Positions 17,040 through 26,013 of a DNA stretch of 64,000 bases are shown in pieces (position 1 is the stretch's first letter; each line of letters opens with the position of its first letter). Location: positions 124,001 through 188,000 of the forward strand of contig SGPE01000030.1 of assembly GCA_004208945.1 (NCBI GenBank), read 5' to 3'. The notes below the pieces were generated by a model. The model had not been told where the DNA came from and did no database searches. It was given only the letters and a program-made list of their open reading frames with translations. Made by a program: the position numbers and the translations under genes. The stretch comes from Pseudoalteromonas sp. CO133X. Its GTDB lineage: Bacteria > Pseudomonadota > Gammaproteobacteria > Enterobacterales > Alteromonadaceae.

Positions 17040-17942
17040 ATGAGTTTTGATAAATTAGCCCAAAAACCATTCTCAATTGGAGTTGAACTTCCCCTTGATA
17101 ATGACTGGGCACACTTCGAGCAAGGCTCGACCCGCACCTTTGGGATCCCTGATTTGACACACCATGAATCACGTGTTCAGCTTGCCGATGAGCTTGGATT
17201 TTTTACAGCATGGGTTCGTGATGTGCCAATTTATGATCCCCTATTTGGCGATGCTGCTCAAGTATATGAAACATTTAGCTACTTGGGCTATTTAGCTGCC
17301 AAAACAAAACATATACTACTTGGTACCGCAGCTGTAGTCTTGCCGTTGCGTCAGCCTTGGCTTGTTAAAAAAGCAGCAAATACAGTGCAGGCGCTTAGTA
17401 ATGATCGGCTTATTTTAGGCGTTGCCAGCGGTGACAGGCCCATTGAATATCCATTATTTGATATTGATTTTGCAAGCCGTGGCGAGCAACTACGCGAATC
17501 TATTTCTCTACTAAGAGGATCACCTAAACGATCGTTAAAAATAGGCCAAAAGTTACTACCAGAAGTGAAAGATTTCCCACTTTATGTAGCAGGTCTTGCT
17601 CAGCAAAGCCCTCAATGGGTTGGCGAAAACATGGACGGCTGGCTTGCTTACCCAGGCACACCTGATGATCATCAAAAGCGTGTCGCATTGTGGCGAGAGG
17701 TCGCAGGAAATAAGCCGTACGTTAGTTTTATTCATTTAAATTTATTAGATGATTCTGATGCGCCTATAAAACGTCACCGTTTTGGGGTTGAAACAGGCGT
17801 CAACGGACTCATCTCAGAACTAAAGGCAATGAAAAATGCCGGTGTGAATCACATTGGCCTGCACTTTAGACGTAACGAATTACCCATCGAATGGGCATTA
17901 AAGCACATCGGCGAACATGTTTTGCCCAAGTTCCATAATTAA
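17040..17942 (+). CDS. Luciferase-like monooxygenase (LLM class flavin oxidoreductase)
   Basis: This TIM-barrel flavin oxidoreductase of 300 residues belongs to the bacterial luciferase superfamily, of the TIGR03571-like group. FSIGVELPL marks the first strand, ADELGFFTAWVRDVP the second, HILLGTAAVVLPLRQP the flavin-contact strand, and LILGVASGDRP follows. I start it at ATG 17040 (GGAG 7 bases upstream) rather than at 17016. It is 6 bp upstream of the AKR-MDR fusion and probably co-transcribed, suggesting a multi-step oxidation or reduction of one compound class. The substrate is unknown. Confidence 0.85.
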   Translation: MSFDKLAQKPFSIGVELPLDNDWAHFEQGSTRTFGIPDLTHHESRVQLADELGFFTAWVRDVPIYDPLFGDAAQVYETFSYLGYLAAKTKHILLGTAAVVLPLRQPWLVKKAANTVQALSNDRLILGVASGDRPIEYPLFDIDFASRGEQLRESISLLRGSPKRSLKIGQKLLPEVKDFPLYVAGLAQQSPQWVGENMDGWLAYPGTPDDHQKRVALWREVAGNKPYVSFIHLNLLDDSDAPIKRHRFGVETGVNGLISELKAMKNAGVNHIGLHFRRNELPIEWALKHIGEHVLPKFHN

Positions 17943-17948
17943 GGAGTT

Positions 17949-19703
17949 ATGATGTCACAATCAATTATGCCAAAACTGGGTTTTGGTACATTTAGATTAC
18001 AAGACGAAGTTGCATATCAAAGTGTGCTAACAGCTATTGAAGAGGGCTTTAGACACATCGACACCGCGCAAATATACGGTAATGAAGAAACTGTTGGCCG
18101 AGCGATTAAAGACAGTGGTGTTGCACGTGGTGAGTTATTTATTACCACCAAAGTATGGAATGATAAGTTAAATAAAACGGACTTTATTAACAGCGTAAAA
18201 GAGAGCCTGACTAAACTACAACTAGATTACGTCGATTTACTGCTTATTCATTGGCCAAGCCCTGCCAATGGCGAAAGCATGGATGAGTATTTAACCGAGT
18301 TACAATCAGCAAAAGAGCTTGGTTTGACTAAAGAAATTGGTGTTTCAAACTTTACCATTGCACAAATGGAAGAAGCCTTAAGTATTTTGCCAAAAGGCGC
18401 GTTATTTACCAATCAAGTAGAAGTACACCCCTACCTAACCAACCAAAAGGTACGTGATTTTTGTACGCAAAACGACATTCTCGTTACCGGCTATATGCCA
18501 TTTGCGGTAGGTAAAGTACTTAAAGATCCAACCATTAAAGCGATTGCAAACAAACACCAAGTAAGCACTGCTGAAGTGGTCATTGCTTGGGAATTAGCGC
18601 ATGACATGGTGACGATACCGTCATCGACCAAACGCGAAAATATGGCTACCAACTTAAAAGCCCTTTCGCTTAGCTTAAGCCAAGACGAGATTAATCAAAT
18701 TGATGCCCTTAGCTGCGGCGACAGGCAAGCAAACCCGGATTTTGCTCCTGACTGGGATCATGATGAAGTAAAAACAACTCACGCTTGGCAATTTCAAGGT
18801 GCTGATAAAGCGCTCGCTTTGGGATTAAAAGCTGTACCAGCACTTAAAGACGGACAAATTTTAGTTCGTAACCTTGCGATTGGTATCAATCCAGTTGATT
18901 GGAAGTTTATCCAAGCTGATCCTATTAATTGGCCAGATACACACACACCTGGCGTAGACGGTGCTGGGGTTGTTGAGCAGGTAGGCGATGGCGTCGATAC
19001 CAAACTAATCGGTAAAACAGTCGCTTATCATCATAGCTTGAGCGAAAACGGCAGCTTTGCTAAACACACAGTACTTTATGCAGACCGTGTTATGCAGGTG
19101 CCAAAAGGGTTAGCTGCCAATGTTGCTGCTGCATTACCTTGCCCACTGCTTACTGCATGGCAAGCCTTTAGCAAAATACCATTACGCAAAGACGAAAAAG
19201 TATTAGTTACCGGCATGGGAGCTGTTAATAAACTGCTGACCCAAATGCTGAACCACAGTGGCTTTGAAGTTCATGCTTTATCAAAAAGCCTAACGACAGA
19301 GCAAGCCGAAAAGCATGGCGTTAAGTTAGTATTACGCGACGCTCCATCTGAAGGTGGCTACTTTGCACTCTTTGATGCAAATGGCCCTGAAGAAGCTAAA
19401 AAGTTAGTGCCACTGCTACAAGCAAATGGTCATGTGATCAGTATTTTAGGGCGTATTGAAACGCCAGTCGATGAGCCATTTACACGCACTATTTCTTATC
19501 ATGAAATTGCCCTTGGTGCATTACATGATTATGGTGATACACAGCAATGGCAGCGCCTTGTAACTGATGGCGAAAAGCTCCTTAATGACATTGCGTCGGG
19601 TACTTTAAATGTTGAAGAACCTACAGACTTTGAATTTAACAATCTCAACGATGCGCTTGAGTTTTCTAAAGTTCAAAAGCAAAAAGCCGTTGTAGTTGTT
19701 TAG
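17949..19703 (+). CDS. Aldo-keto reductase fused to MDR-family reductase
   Basis: This 584-residue protein joins two complete oxidoreductases. Residues 1 to about 268 are an aldo-keto reductase close to DkgB, with the full catalytic tetrad D38, Y43, K68 and H101 (IDTAQIYGNEE, TTKVW, LIHWPSP) and the NADPH motif IPSSTKR. Residues about 276-584 are a zinc-free medium-chain reductase of the quinone-oxidoreductase/ZADH type (GINPVDWK, PGVDGAGVVEQVG, ALPCPLLTAWQAF, VLVTGMGAVN). The join falls right after the AKR's normal end (APDWD). The fusion could channel an aldehyde or enone through two NADPH-dependent steps. No internal stop or frameshift is seen. Confidence 0.9.
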   Translation: MMSQSIMPKLGFGTFRLQDEVAYQSVLTAIEEGFRHIDTAQIYGNEETVGRAIKDSGVARGELFITTKVWNDKLNKTDFINSVKESLTKLQLDYVDLLLIHWPSPANGESMDEYLTELQSAKELGLTKEIGVSNFTIAQMEEALSILPKGALFTNQVEVHPYLTNQKVRDFCTQNDILVTGYMPFAVGKVLKDPTIKAIANKHQVSTAEVVIAWELAHDMVTIPSSTKRENMATNLKALSLSLSQDEINQIDALSCGDRQANPDFAPDWDHDEVKTTHAWQFQGADKALALGLKAVPALKDGQILVRNLAIGINPVDWKFIQADPINWPDTHTPGVDGAGVVEQVGDGVDTKLIGKTVAYHHSLSENGSFAKHTVLYADRVMQVPKGLAANVAAALPCPLLTAWQAFSKIPLRKDEKVLVTGMGAVNKLLTQMLNHSGFEVHALSKSLTTEQAEKHGVKLVLRDAPSEGGYFALFDANGPEEAKKLVPLLQANGHVISILGRIETPVDEPFTRTISYHEIALGALHDYGDTQQWQRLVTDGEKLLNDIASGTLNVEEPTDFEFNNLNDALEFSKVQKQKAVVVV

Positions 19704-19712
19704 TGATCATTT

Positions 19713-19737
19713 AAAAGGCCTCTTTTGAGGCCTTTTT
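19713..19737. terminator. Strong bidirectional terminator
   Basis: Stem AAAAGGCCTC / GAGGCCTTTTT with a 4-nt T loop is followed by T-rich sequence. It separates the convergent fusion gene and DUF417 gene. Confidence 0.9.
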
Positions 19738-19740
19738 ATT

Positions 19741-20595
19741 TTATTCTGCTGTTTCTTTAGGTGTATTGTTGAATACAGCTAGATGATAAATAATCACTAA
19801 ATTCCCTATAAACCACAGATCTTTAATTACAAACTGACCTAATCGCTCAAACACAGTAACGCTGCTAAGCGCATTCGGTGCAGTAATTAAAAAAGTTTGT
19901 GTCATGATAAATACCGAGCAACAGGCTAGTCCTGCAAGTAAGATAAGTTTCGCATTTCTGATATACAAGCCAACGCCTAATAACGCCACACTCAAAATAT
20001 CAAATATGCCAATCGCATTAGAAGCCCCTTGCACGCTAAACACAATGTATAACCAAGACATAAACGGTGAAGATTCAACGAGGCTAACAATCGCATTTGC
20101 TTCAAAAGCAAAGAACTTCATAGCGCCAATCCAAACCAATACTAATGCCACCGATGCATAATTCAAAGCAACATGCGCTTTATCACTTAAAACATCTTTG
20201 TAAAACACAAATAAAAACAGTGGAATAATAGCAAAATACTTAATTACCCCTTGCCCAGAGCCAATGATAGGAAAGCCCCCTTCAGTAGCTAGCCAACGAT
20301 TTTCGCCTAATAAAGTTAATAAGCATACAAAAGCTATAGTAAAAACAATCACCGAAGGGAGAACTTTATTAATGAACCCTAAGTGTGAGTGCAAAGCAGT
20401 AATACCAACAAAGCAAAATGTAAAACCAGCAATCATAACGGCAAGGTGTTCTGGTACTTGGCTGCCAAAGCCATAGAACGCAAAAACAGTTCCAACGGCC
20501 TTTGGATTGGCACCCAAAATAAAAGACAGTCCTAATAATGAGAAACTAATGGTGATTATTGCTACAACTATATTCTTTGATATTTTTAAATTCAT
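19741..20595 (-). CDS. DUF417 (YkgB/RclC-like) membrane protein with N-terminal extension
   Basis: This 284-residue polytopic membrane protein has about eight hydrophobic segments. The C-terminal ~150 residues match DUF417: VWIGAMKFFAFEANAIVSLVESSPFMSW, then FLITAPNA and the terminal RLGQFVIKDLWFIGN. E. coli RclC, of this family, belongs to the reactive-chlorine defence operon. The N-terminal ~130 residues form additional membrane helices not found in the roughly 200-residue E. coli proteins, and may be a second, degenerate unit. The role is unknown, perhaps redox stress. It is monocistronic and divergent from the siderophore operon. Confidence 0.75.
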   Translation of the reverse strand: MNLKISKNIVVAIITISFSLLGLSFILGANPKAVGTVFAFYGFGSQVPEHLAVMIAGFTFCFVGITALHSHLGFINKVLPSVIVFTIAFVCLLTLLGENRWLATEGGFPIIGSGQGVIKYFAIIPLFLFVFYKDVLSDKAHVALNYASVALVLVWIGAMKFFAFEANAIVSLVESSPFMSWLYIVFSVQGASNAIGIFDILSVALLGVGLYIRNAKLILLAGLACCSVFIMTQTFLITAPNALSSVTVFERLGQFVIKDLWFIGNLVIIYHLAVFNNTPKETAE

Positions 20596-20938
20596 TTCAT
20601 ACCCTCTCTACTACTAGTTAAAAAGACCTAGTATTAAGAAAAAAATATTCAAATTTTACTATTTGACTGCGCATGCATGATCCTCCCTTTTTTATTTCCA
20701 TCTAAAAACATAGAGTTATGAAAATATTGCTCGTACCCTTTTTATATCCAACAAGCATAATTTGAACGGCTAATAACAGAACACCTCTCAGAAAACTCAC
20801 TTTTTCACAGATTGCCGTTTTAAAAAAATAAATTGCGTTTTCCTACAAAGTTTTTTTACCTACTTTGAATGATAATAATGATAACTATTACTATTTAAGT
20901 GTAATATGGCTGTATTATTTGTTTAGCTGGATTTAACT
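20596..20938. other. Divergent regulatory region of DUF417 gene and siderophore operon
   Basis: This 343-bp AT-rich region contains no gene. Its right end holds the Fur box described separately; the left part presumably holds the DUF417 promoter. A run of T at 20848-20857 and A at 20822-20827 is visible, without a stem that would make it a terminator. Confidence 0.6.
20874..20892. promoter_or_regulatory. Fur box upstream of fep-type operon
   Basis: The 19-bp stretch AATAATGATAACTATTACT agrees with the Fur consensus GATAATGATAATCATTATC at 14 of 19 positions, and overlapping GATAAT hexamers extend it leftward to 20870. It is about 47 bp upstream of the fepB start, so the operon should be repressed under iron sufficiency. 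Confidence 0.8.
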
Positions 20939-21874
20939 ATGATATTTAAACGATTTGTTAATTATTGCTCAATATTATGCGTAATCTTTGTAACGCAAGT
21001 TGATGCAAAGCAGTGGCCTCGTAAGATTAATAATCCAGATGGTTCGACAATCACATTACCTCAAGCCCCAAAACGTATTTTATCTACATCTGTCACGGTA
21101 ACAGGCACTTTATTAGCATTAGATGCACCTATTGTTGCAAGCGCAGCAACCGTAACTGGTAGTTTTTTTTCACAATGGCAAACAGTCGCTAGACAGCGTA
21201 ATCTAATTAATGTTTGGCCTGCTGGCACGATAAATATTGAAGCAGCCTATGCGGTTCAGCCAGATTTAATCATCGTTTCTGAAAACGGTGCAGATTCGGC
21301 TCTCGCACATGTGCAACTGCTGAAATCTATTGCCCCTGTAATGATCGTAAATTACGGTGACAAAGACTGGCAGTCACTGGCTGTTGAACTTGCTCATGCG
21401 ATTGGTTATGAAAAACAATCACAATCACTTATTGATTCGTTTGAAAAACGCATACGTGACGTTAAAAGTCACATCAGCCTCCCAGCTGGAACAGCTAATG
21501 TTGTTAGTTACAATGGAGCGGGTTTACCCAATCCAATCGTGACCGCAACTGGTACCCATGCACGGTTAATTAAATCACTGGGTTTTGAAATTGAAGACCC
21601 AGAACAAAGCTGGCACTCTGGGTTACAGAAAAGTAACGATTTTGTGCGTGCTGAATTTGAACACTTGGTACTTTTAAAAAGCCCAACCACTTTTTTAATT
21701 CGAGCCGAACAACCTACCGCAGATAGATTTATGACTGACCCTGTATTAGCAAACTTAAACTCAGTAAAGTCAAAGCAGGTATATGGGTTAGGCGCCAACT
21801 CGTTTCGAATTGACTATTACAGTGCTAAAGAAATTTTGACCAACATAGAACGTTACTTTGGCAATGAAAAATAG
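20939..21874 (+). CDS. fepB: FepB-like periplasmic ferric-siderophore binding protein
   Basis: This 311-residue substrate-binding protein of an iron-siderophore ABC importer has a signal peptide (1-23, ending VTQVDA). It resembles E. coli FepB along its length: WPRKINNPDGSTITL, PKRILSTSVTVTGTLLALDAP, VQPDLIIVSENGADSALA, IAPVMIVNYGDKDWQSL and the C-terminal SKQVYGLGANSFRIDYYSA. This suggests a catecholate (enterobactin-like) ferric complex as ligand. It is the first gene of the Fur-boxed operon and overlaps the next gene by 17 bp. Confidence 0.88.
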   Translation: MIFKRFVNYCSILCVIFVTQVDAKQWPRKINNPDGSTITLPQAPKRILSTSVTVTGTLLALDAPIVASAATVTGSFFSQWQTVARQRNLINVWPAGTINIEAAYAVQPDLIIVSENGADSALAHVQLLKSIAPVMIVNYGDKDWQSLAVELAHAIGYEKQSQSLIDSFEKRIRDVKSHISLPAGTANVVSYNGAGLPNPIVTATGTHARLIKSLGFEIEDPEQSWHSGLQKSNDFVRAEFEHLVLLKSPTTFLIRAEQPTADRFMTDPVLANLNSVKSKQVYGLGANSFRIDYYSAKEILTNIERYFGNEK

Positions 21875-22862
21875 CTTATTTAGTCTTGTTGCAATCGCCA
21901 TTTGTATCCTCTTCGCTAGCATTATTGCTGGATTTGCATTGGGCAGCAAAGACATCAGTTTAACAAATACTTATTCGGCTTTTTCACAATTTGATCCTCA
22001 AAATAATGATCATTTATTAGTTTATCATTTACGCGTTCCCCGCACTTTAATTGCCGCATTGAGTGGAGCGGCTCTTGCTGTTGCAGGACTTTTAATGCAG
22101 TCATTGACACGAAATCCGATGGCTGATGCTGGTGTACTTGGCATCAATGCCGGTGCTAGTTTATTAATCGTGCTGTTTATAGCAACCACTGGAATAAGTG
22201 CAATTCACTGGCATATGGCTGCAGGTTTTATGGGCGCTTTATTCAGTGTTTTACTCGTTACTTGGTTAGGTACCTTAGGACGCAATTACTCGCCACTACG
22301 TATTATTTTGGCAGGCGTCGCTTTTAGTGCTGTATTTTTAGCGCTTACACAATTAGTTATTTTAAATAGCGACGAACAAGTATTTGATCAATTTCGCCAT
22401 TGGAGTGTCGGATCAGTCGCTGGGCGTGACTTTAACGTGTTTTGGCCTTTGGCAGTACTCAGTGTAATTGCAATCGTTTTCTCTTTACTTTTGAGTCGTT
22501 CTCTTGATGCATTGTGTTTAGGGAACGAGCTTGCTAAAGCTGTAGGAGTCAAAACAGAGTATGTTTGGTTAATGACGCTACTTGTTATCACCTTATTGGC
22601 AGGCTCAGCAACCGCGGCTGTCGGTCCCATTGCTTTTATAGGGTTAATAGTGCCGCACATAGTAAGAGCTTTGTCTGTACAAAACCATTGGCAGTTAATA
22701 ATTTTGGCGAGCTTGGGGGGTGCCGCTATTTTAGTTTTAGCTGATGTTGTTGGAAGAGTTATTTTCTCTCCTGCTGAAGTAAGTGCAGGAATTATCATGA
22801 CATTGCTTGGTGGCCCCTGCTTCATTTATTTGGCTCAGCAAAAGCGTATTAAGGAGCTCTAA
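21858..22862 (+). CDS. fepD: FecCD-family siderophore permease (FepD-like)
   Basis: This 334-residue inner-membrane permease of the FecCD/BtuC family has about ten hydrophobic segments and the family motifs RVPRTLIAALSGAALAVAGLLMQ, NPMADAGVLGINAGA, SATAAVGPIAFIGLIVPHI (the ATPase-coupling loop region) and GRVIFSPAEVSAGI. It would form a heterodimer with the next gene's product to move the ferric siderophore into the cytoplasm. The start may be ATG 21858 or 21864. It overlaps fepB and is 2 bp from fepG. Confidence 0.88.
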   Translation: MAMKNSLFSLVAIAICILFASIIAGFALGSKDISLTNTYSAFSQFDPQNNDHLLVYHLRVPRTLIAALSGAALAVAGLLMQSLTRNPMADAGVLGINAGASLLIVLFIATTGISAIHWHMAAGFMGALFSVLLVTWLGTLGRNYSPLRIILAGVAFSAVFLALTQLVILNSDEQVFDQFRHWSVGSVAGRDFNVFWPLAVLSVIAIVFSLLLSRSLDALCLGNELAKAVGVKTEYVWLMTLLVITLLAGSATAAVGPIAFIGLIVPHIVRALSVQNHWQLIILASLGGAAILVLADVVGRVIFSPAEVSAGIIMTLLGGPCFIYLAQQKRIKEL

Positions 22863-22864
22863 TA

Positions 22865-23908
22865 ATGCAGCGAGTGAGTATACAAACACGATTCTTTAGT
22901 TTCCAATTTTCAACGCGCAGTGCAATAGTAATTTTTGTACTCTCATTATTTACAGTTACTTTATTGGTTTACGCCCTTGTTGCAGGAAGTAAAATCCTGT
23001 CATTAGCTGACCTATCTGCGCTACTCCTCATGCAGCCAGTTGCAGAATTTAAACAAATGATTTTAGGTGACGTGCGTTTCCCCCGAGCACTAACAGCATT
23101 GTTTGCTGGCGCCTCACTTGGCTTAAGCGGTGGTGTATTTCAAACTGTTTTGCGCAACCCACTTGGCTCGCCTGACGTACTAGGCTTGAGTGCAGGCTCA
23201 GCTTCAGGAGTTATTTTTAGTTTAATGTTTATCGGTCAATCAGCCCTTTTAATTGCTACAAGTGCAATTATTGGCGGAGTAACAACAGCATTTCTTTTAT
23301 ATTTTTTCGCATTAAGGAAGTTTGCCAACGATAGTTTCCGGTTAATTCTGATTGGAATTGGTATTGGAGCTATAGCCACAGCCTTAAATGGTCTAATGCT
23401 GGTTAAAGGTGAGCTCGACAAAGCAATGCTAGCAACACTTTGGATGGCAGGTTCTTTAGGTGGTCGCACATGGCATCATGTTGTTTATTCGGCGTTGCCT
23501 ATAATATTTATTTTACCTATTTTAGTCTACTTACAACGAGCAATTACAACCATCGAAATGGGAGATACCATTGCCTCGTCACTTGGTATTAATGTAACAA
23601 AAACACGCTTAGTTAGCTTACTATGTGCAGCTCTACTAATGGCACTTGCCACAGCCGCTGTTGGGCCCATTGCCTTTGTGGCTCTTATTGCCCCTCAATT
23701 AGCTCTTAAATTGATGAATAAGAGTGGTTTCAGTTTAGTTGGCTCCGCCTTGATGGGCAGTACTTTGTTGCTCAGTGCTGATTCTTTTTTACAAGCTTTA
23801 TCACTTGACTCCCACTTTCCAGTAGGCCGAATGACTGCTGCATTAGGTGGTCTTTATCTGTTGTGGCTATTAGCTGTCCCAATGAGAGCGCGTTATGCAC
23901 CAAAATAA
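22865..23908 (+). CDS. fepG: FecCD-family siderophore permease (FepG-like)
   Basis: This second permease half has 347 residues. FecCD motifs are VRFPRALTALFAGASLGLSG, NPLGSPDVLGLSAGSASG, LATAAVGPIAFVALIAPQLA and the C-terminal FPVGRMTAALGGLYLLWLL. About ten membrane helices are expected. It pairs with the FepD-like subunit. It lies 2 bp after fepD and overlaps the ATPase gene by 14 bp, so the operon is tightly coupled. Confidence 0.88.
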   Translation: MQRVSIQTRFFSFQFSTRSAIVIFVLSLFTVTLLVYALVAGSKILSLADLSALLLMQPVAEFKQMILGDVRFPRALTALFAGASLGLSGGVFQTVLRNPLGSPDVLGLSAGSASGVIFSLMFIGQSALLIATSAIIGGVTTAFLLYFFALRKFANDSFRLILIGIGIGAIATALNGLMLVKGELDKAMLATLWMAGSLGGRTWHHVVYSALPIIFILPILVYLQRAITTIEMGDTIASSLGINVTKTRLVSLLCAALLMALATAAVGPIAFVALIAPQLALKLMNKSGFSLVGSALMGSTLLLSADSFLQALSLDSHFPVGRMTAALGGLYLLWLLAVPMRARYAPK

Positions 23909-24719
23909 TTTAAATACGAATTTAGAAGTCAAAGACTTAACTTTATGTTACCAGCATGGCCATGTAGTGATTGATAACTTATCGGCTGCGTTTGAAGAAA
24001 ACAAAATTAACGTAATTATTGGCCCTAATGGTTGTGGTAAATCAACACTTTTAAAGGCACTCGCTAATGTTGTTAAACCAAGTCAAGGTGAGGTTTTTTT
24101 AAATGCTAAATCCGTACGCGAATATAATCGTAAAGCTTTTGCAAACACACTTGGGTTTTTACCACAAAAAAACAATGTACCTGCAGGCTTAACCGTGCGA
24201 GAACTCGTTGCTCGAGGGCGTTACGTACATCAAAGCTTTTTGCAGCAGTGGCGCGAAGCTGATGAGCTGGCACTAAAACAAGCACTACAGTGGACCCGTC
24301 TAACTAAACTCGCGGAACAACCGCTCGAAAGCTTGTCTGGCGGGCAACAACAAAGAGCCTGGATCGCACTCGTGTTGGCTCAACAAACTCCAATCATTTT
24401 GTTAGACGAGCCAACAACTTACCTTGATATTGGTCACCAACATGAAGTACTAAACTTATGTCGTTGGATCAACAAAGTCCACAAGCGTACCTGTATCCTT
24501 GTACTTCATGATTTAAATCAAGCTGCTCGTTATGCAGACCATATAATCGCAATGAAAGACGGAAAAATAATCACAACGGGAACAGCAAAACAAGTGATTA
24601 CTCGCGAGAACATCGCTGAGTTATTTAATTTAACTTGCTCAGTGATAACGGATCCAATCAGCAATACCCCATTAATTATTCCTGAGTTTGAAAGTTTGGA
24701 GGACACCTATTTTGAGTAA
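23895..24719 (+). CDS. fepC: Siderophore ABC transporter ATPase (FepC-like)
   Basis: This 274-residue ATP-binding subunit has Walker A GPNGCGKST (about 41-49), Q-loop LPQKN, signature LSGGQQQRAW, Walker B IILLDEP, D-loop YLD and the H-loop histidine in LVLHDLN. It powers the FepD/FepG-like permease. All catalytic elements are intact. Its last 8 bp overlap the TTG start of the downstream monooxygenase, whose ribosome binding site lies inside this gene. Confidence 0.9.
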   Translation: MHQNNLNTNLEVKDLTLCYQHGHVVIDNLSAAFEENKINVIIGPNGCGKSTLLKALANVVKPSQGEVFLNAKSVREYNRKAFANTLGFLPQKNNVPAGLTVRELVARGRYVHQSFLQQWREADELALKQALQWTRLTKLAEQPLESLSGGQQQRAWIALVLAQQTPIILLDEPTTYLDIGHQHEVLNLCRWINKVHKRTCILVLHDLNQAARYADHIIAMKDGKIITTGTAKQVITRENIAELFNLTCSVITDPISNTPLIIPEFESLEDTYFE

Positions 24720-26013
24720 TCAGCAATTATGTGTTGGCTTATCTTTAGCTGTTACTTGGTTTTCAGGTAACGCATGGCGAAGAAGTGATAGCCACGTAGA
24801 GGACATTCTAAACCCTACTTACTATATAAATATTGCAAAACTAGCAGAAAATGCCCACGTTGATTTTTTATTTCGACCTGACTCTTTATTTGTTGATCCA
24901 AAAGCTCTGTCTCATTCGGTTGGTTTTTGTGCGCTTGAACCAACTTTGCTTATGGCTGCAATAGCACCACATACCTCCCATATTGGTTTATTGACTACGG
25001 CCTCCACCACATTTAACGAGCCATACATTATCGCCAGACAGCTTCAATCATTACACCATATTAGCCATGGTCGAGCAGCATGGAACATCGTAACAGCACT
25101 GGATGGTCATGAGAACTTTGGTTTACCTCATATGCCAGATGTAGGAATTCGCTATGCTAAAGCAAAAGAGTTTGCCATTGCAGTAAAAAAATTATGGCGT
25201 AGTTTTCCTCATGAAGCCCTCACAATTGACCGTAATGAAGGTAAATTTGTGACAAGTGAACTCATTACGACACCTGATGTAAAAGGAAACTTTTTTTCAG
25301 TAAAAGGACCTATGAGCTTGCCCATGCACGATAGTGGCGAAGTTCCATTATTTCAGGCTGGGGCATCAGAAGAAGGACGTGATTTTGCAGCGCAAATAGC
25401 TGATGGGATCTTTGCTGCTTGCCCTGATATAGACTCGGCTAAGTCTTATCGTGATGACGTAAGAGCTCGTATGCAAAAATATCAACGGGATGCAAATAAA
25501 GTAAAGGTACTGCCAGGATTAAGCCTGTACTTGGCAGCAAGTGAAGAGCAAGCAAAAGCACTCTATCTAGAAAGTCAATCAAGCCTAGATATTAGTCGCA
25601 AAAATCAATTTATCTGTGACTCTCTGGGCATTGATATTACCCAATTAACTGAAGAAACAAAAATCAGTGCATCATTAATTGGACCATTCCCCGATCACGT
25701 TCGTAGCCGGACTCACAGTGAGTTATTACGTCGATTAGTCAAACGTGAAACACTGACTCTCGCTGAACTACGAAAGCGACCAGAAGTATCCGCTTCAGCA
25801 CATTGGCAAATAGTTGGCACAGTAGAGCAAGCTGCCGATGAAATAATTGAATGGTTTGAAGAAGGTGCAATTGACGGGTTTATTGCGCTTCCTGGTGGCA
25901 GTGAGGAGTGCCTGAAATTAGTTTGTGAAAAATTACTTCCATTACTAGCTGAACGGGGCTACTTCCGCCGACAATACAGCCATACAACGTTGCGAGGACA
26001 TTTGAGTGAATAA
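24712..26013 (+). CDS. NtaA/EmoA/SnaA-family FMN-dependent monooxygenase in siderophore operon
   Basis: This luciferase-fold monooxygenase of about 433 residues belongs to the nitrilotriacetate/EDTA/dibenzothiophene-sulfone monooxygenase group: LAVTWFSGNAWR, FLFRPDSLFVDP, HIGLLTTASTTFNEPY, RAAWNIVTALDGHENFG, then PLFQAGASEEGRDFAA. Members use FMNH2 from a partner reductase to oxidise amines, chelators or sulfones. I place the start at TTG 24712, with a full GGAGG site 10 bases upstream; the first open codon is TTG 24688. It sits between the fepC-like gene (8-bp overlap) and a siderophore-interacting reductase (8-bp overlap), so oxidative attack on the imported siderophore is a plausible role (inference). 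Confidence 0.85.
   Translation: MSNQQLCVGLSLAVTWFSGNAWRRSDSHVEDILNPTYYINIAKLAENAHVDFLFRPDSLFVDPKALSHSVGFCALEPTLLMAAIAPHTSHIGLLTTASTTFNEPYIIARQLQSLHHISHGRAAWNIVTALDGHENFGLPHMPDVGIRYAKAKEFAIAVKKLWRSFPHEALTIDRNEGKFVTSELITTPDVKGNFFSVKGPMSLPMHDSGEVPLFQAGASEEGRDFAAQIADGIFAACPDIDSAKSYRDDVRARMQKYQRDANKVKVLPGLSLYLAASEEQAKALYLESQSSLDISRKNQFICDSLGIDITQLTEETKISASLIGPFPDHVRSRTHSELLRRLVKRETLTLAELRKRPEVSASAHWQIVGTVEQAADEIIEWFEEGAIDGFIALPGGSEECLKLVCEKLLPLLAERGYFRRQYSHTTLRGHLSE

Noticed and set aside
18750..18790. Sequencing or assembly join creating the AKR-MDR fusion
   Set aside because: The frame is continuous, with no stop or odd codon pattern at the junction, and the linker is short and plausible; it can only be excluded fully by comparison with relatives.
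22388..22825. 145-codon minus-strand frame opposite the FepD-like permease
   Set aside because: Antisense shadow of a membrane protein gene; composition follows the complementary codons.
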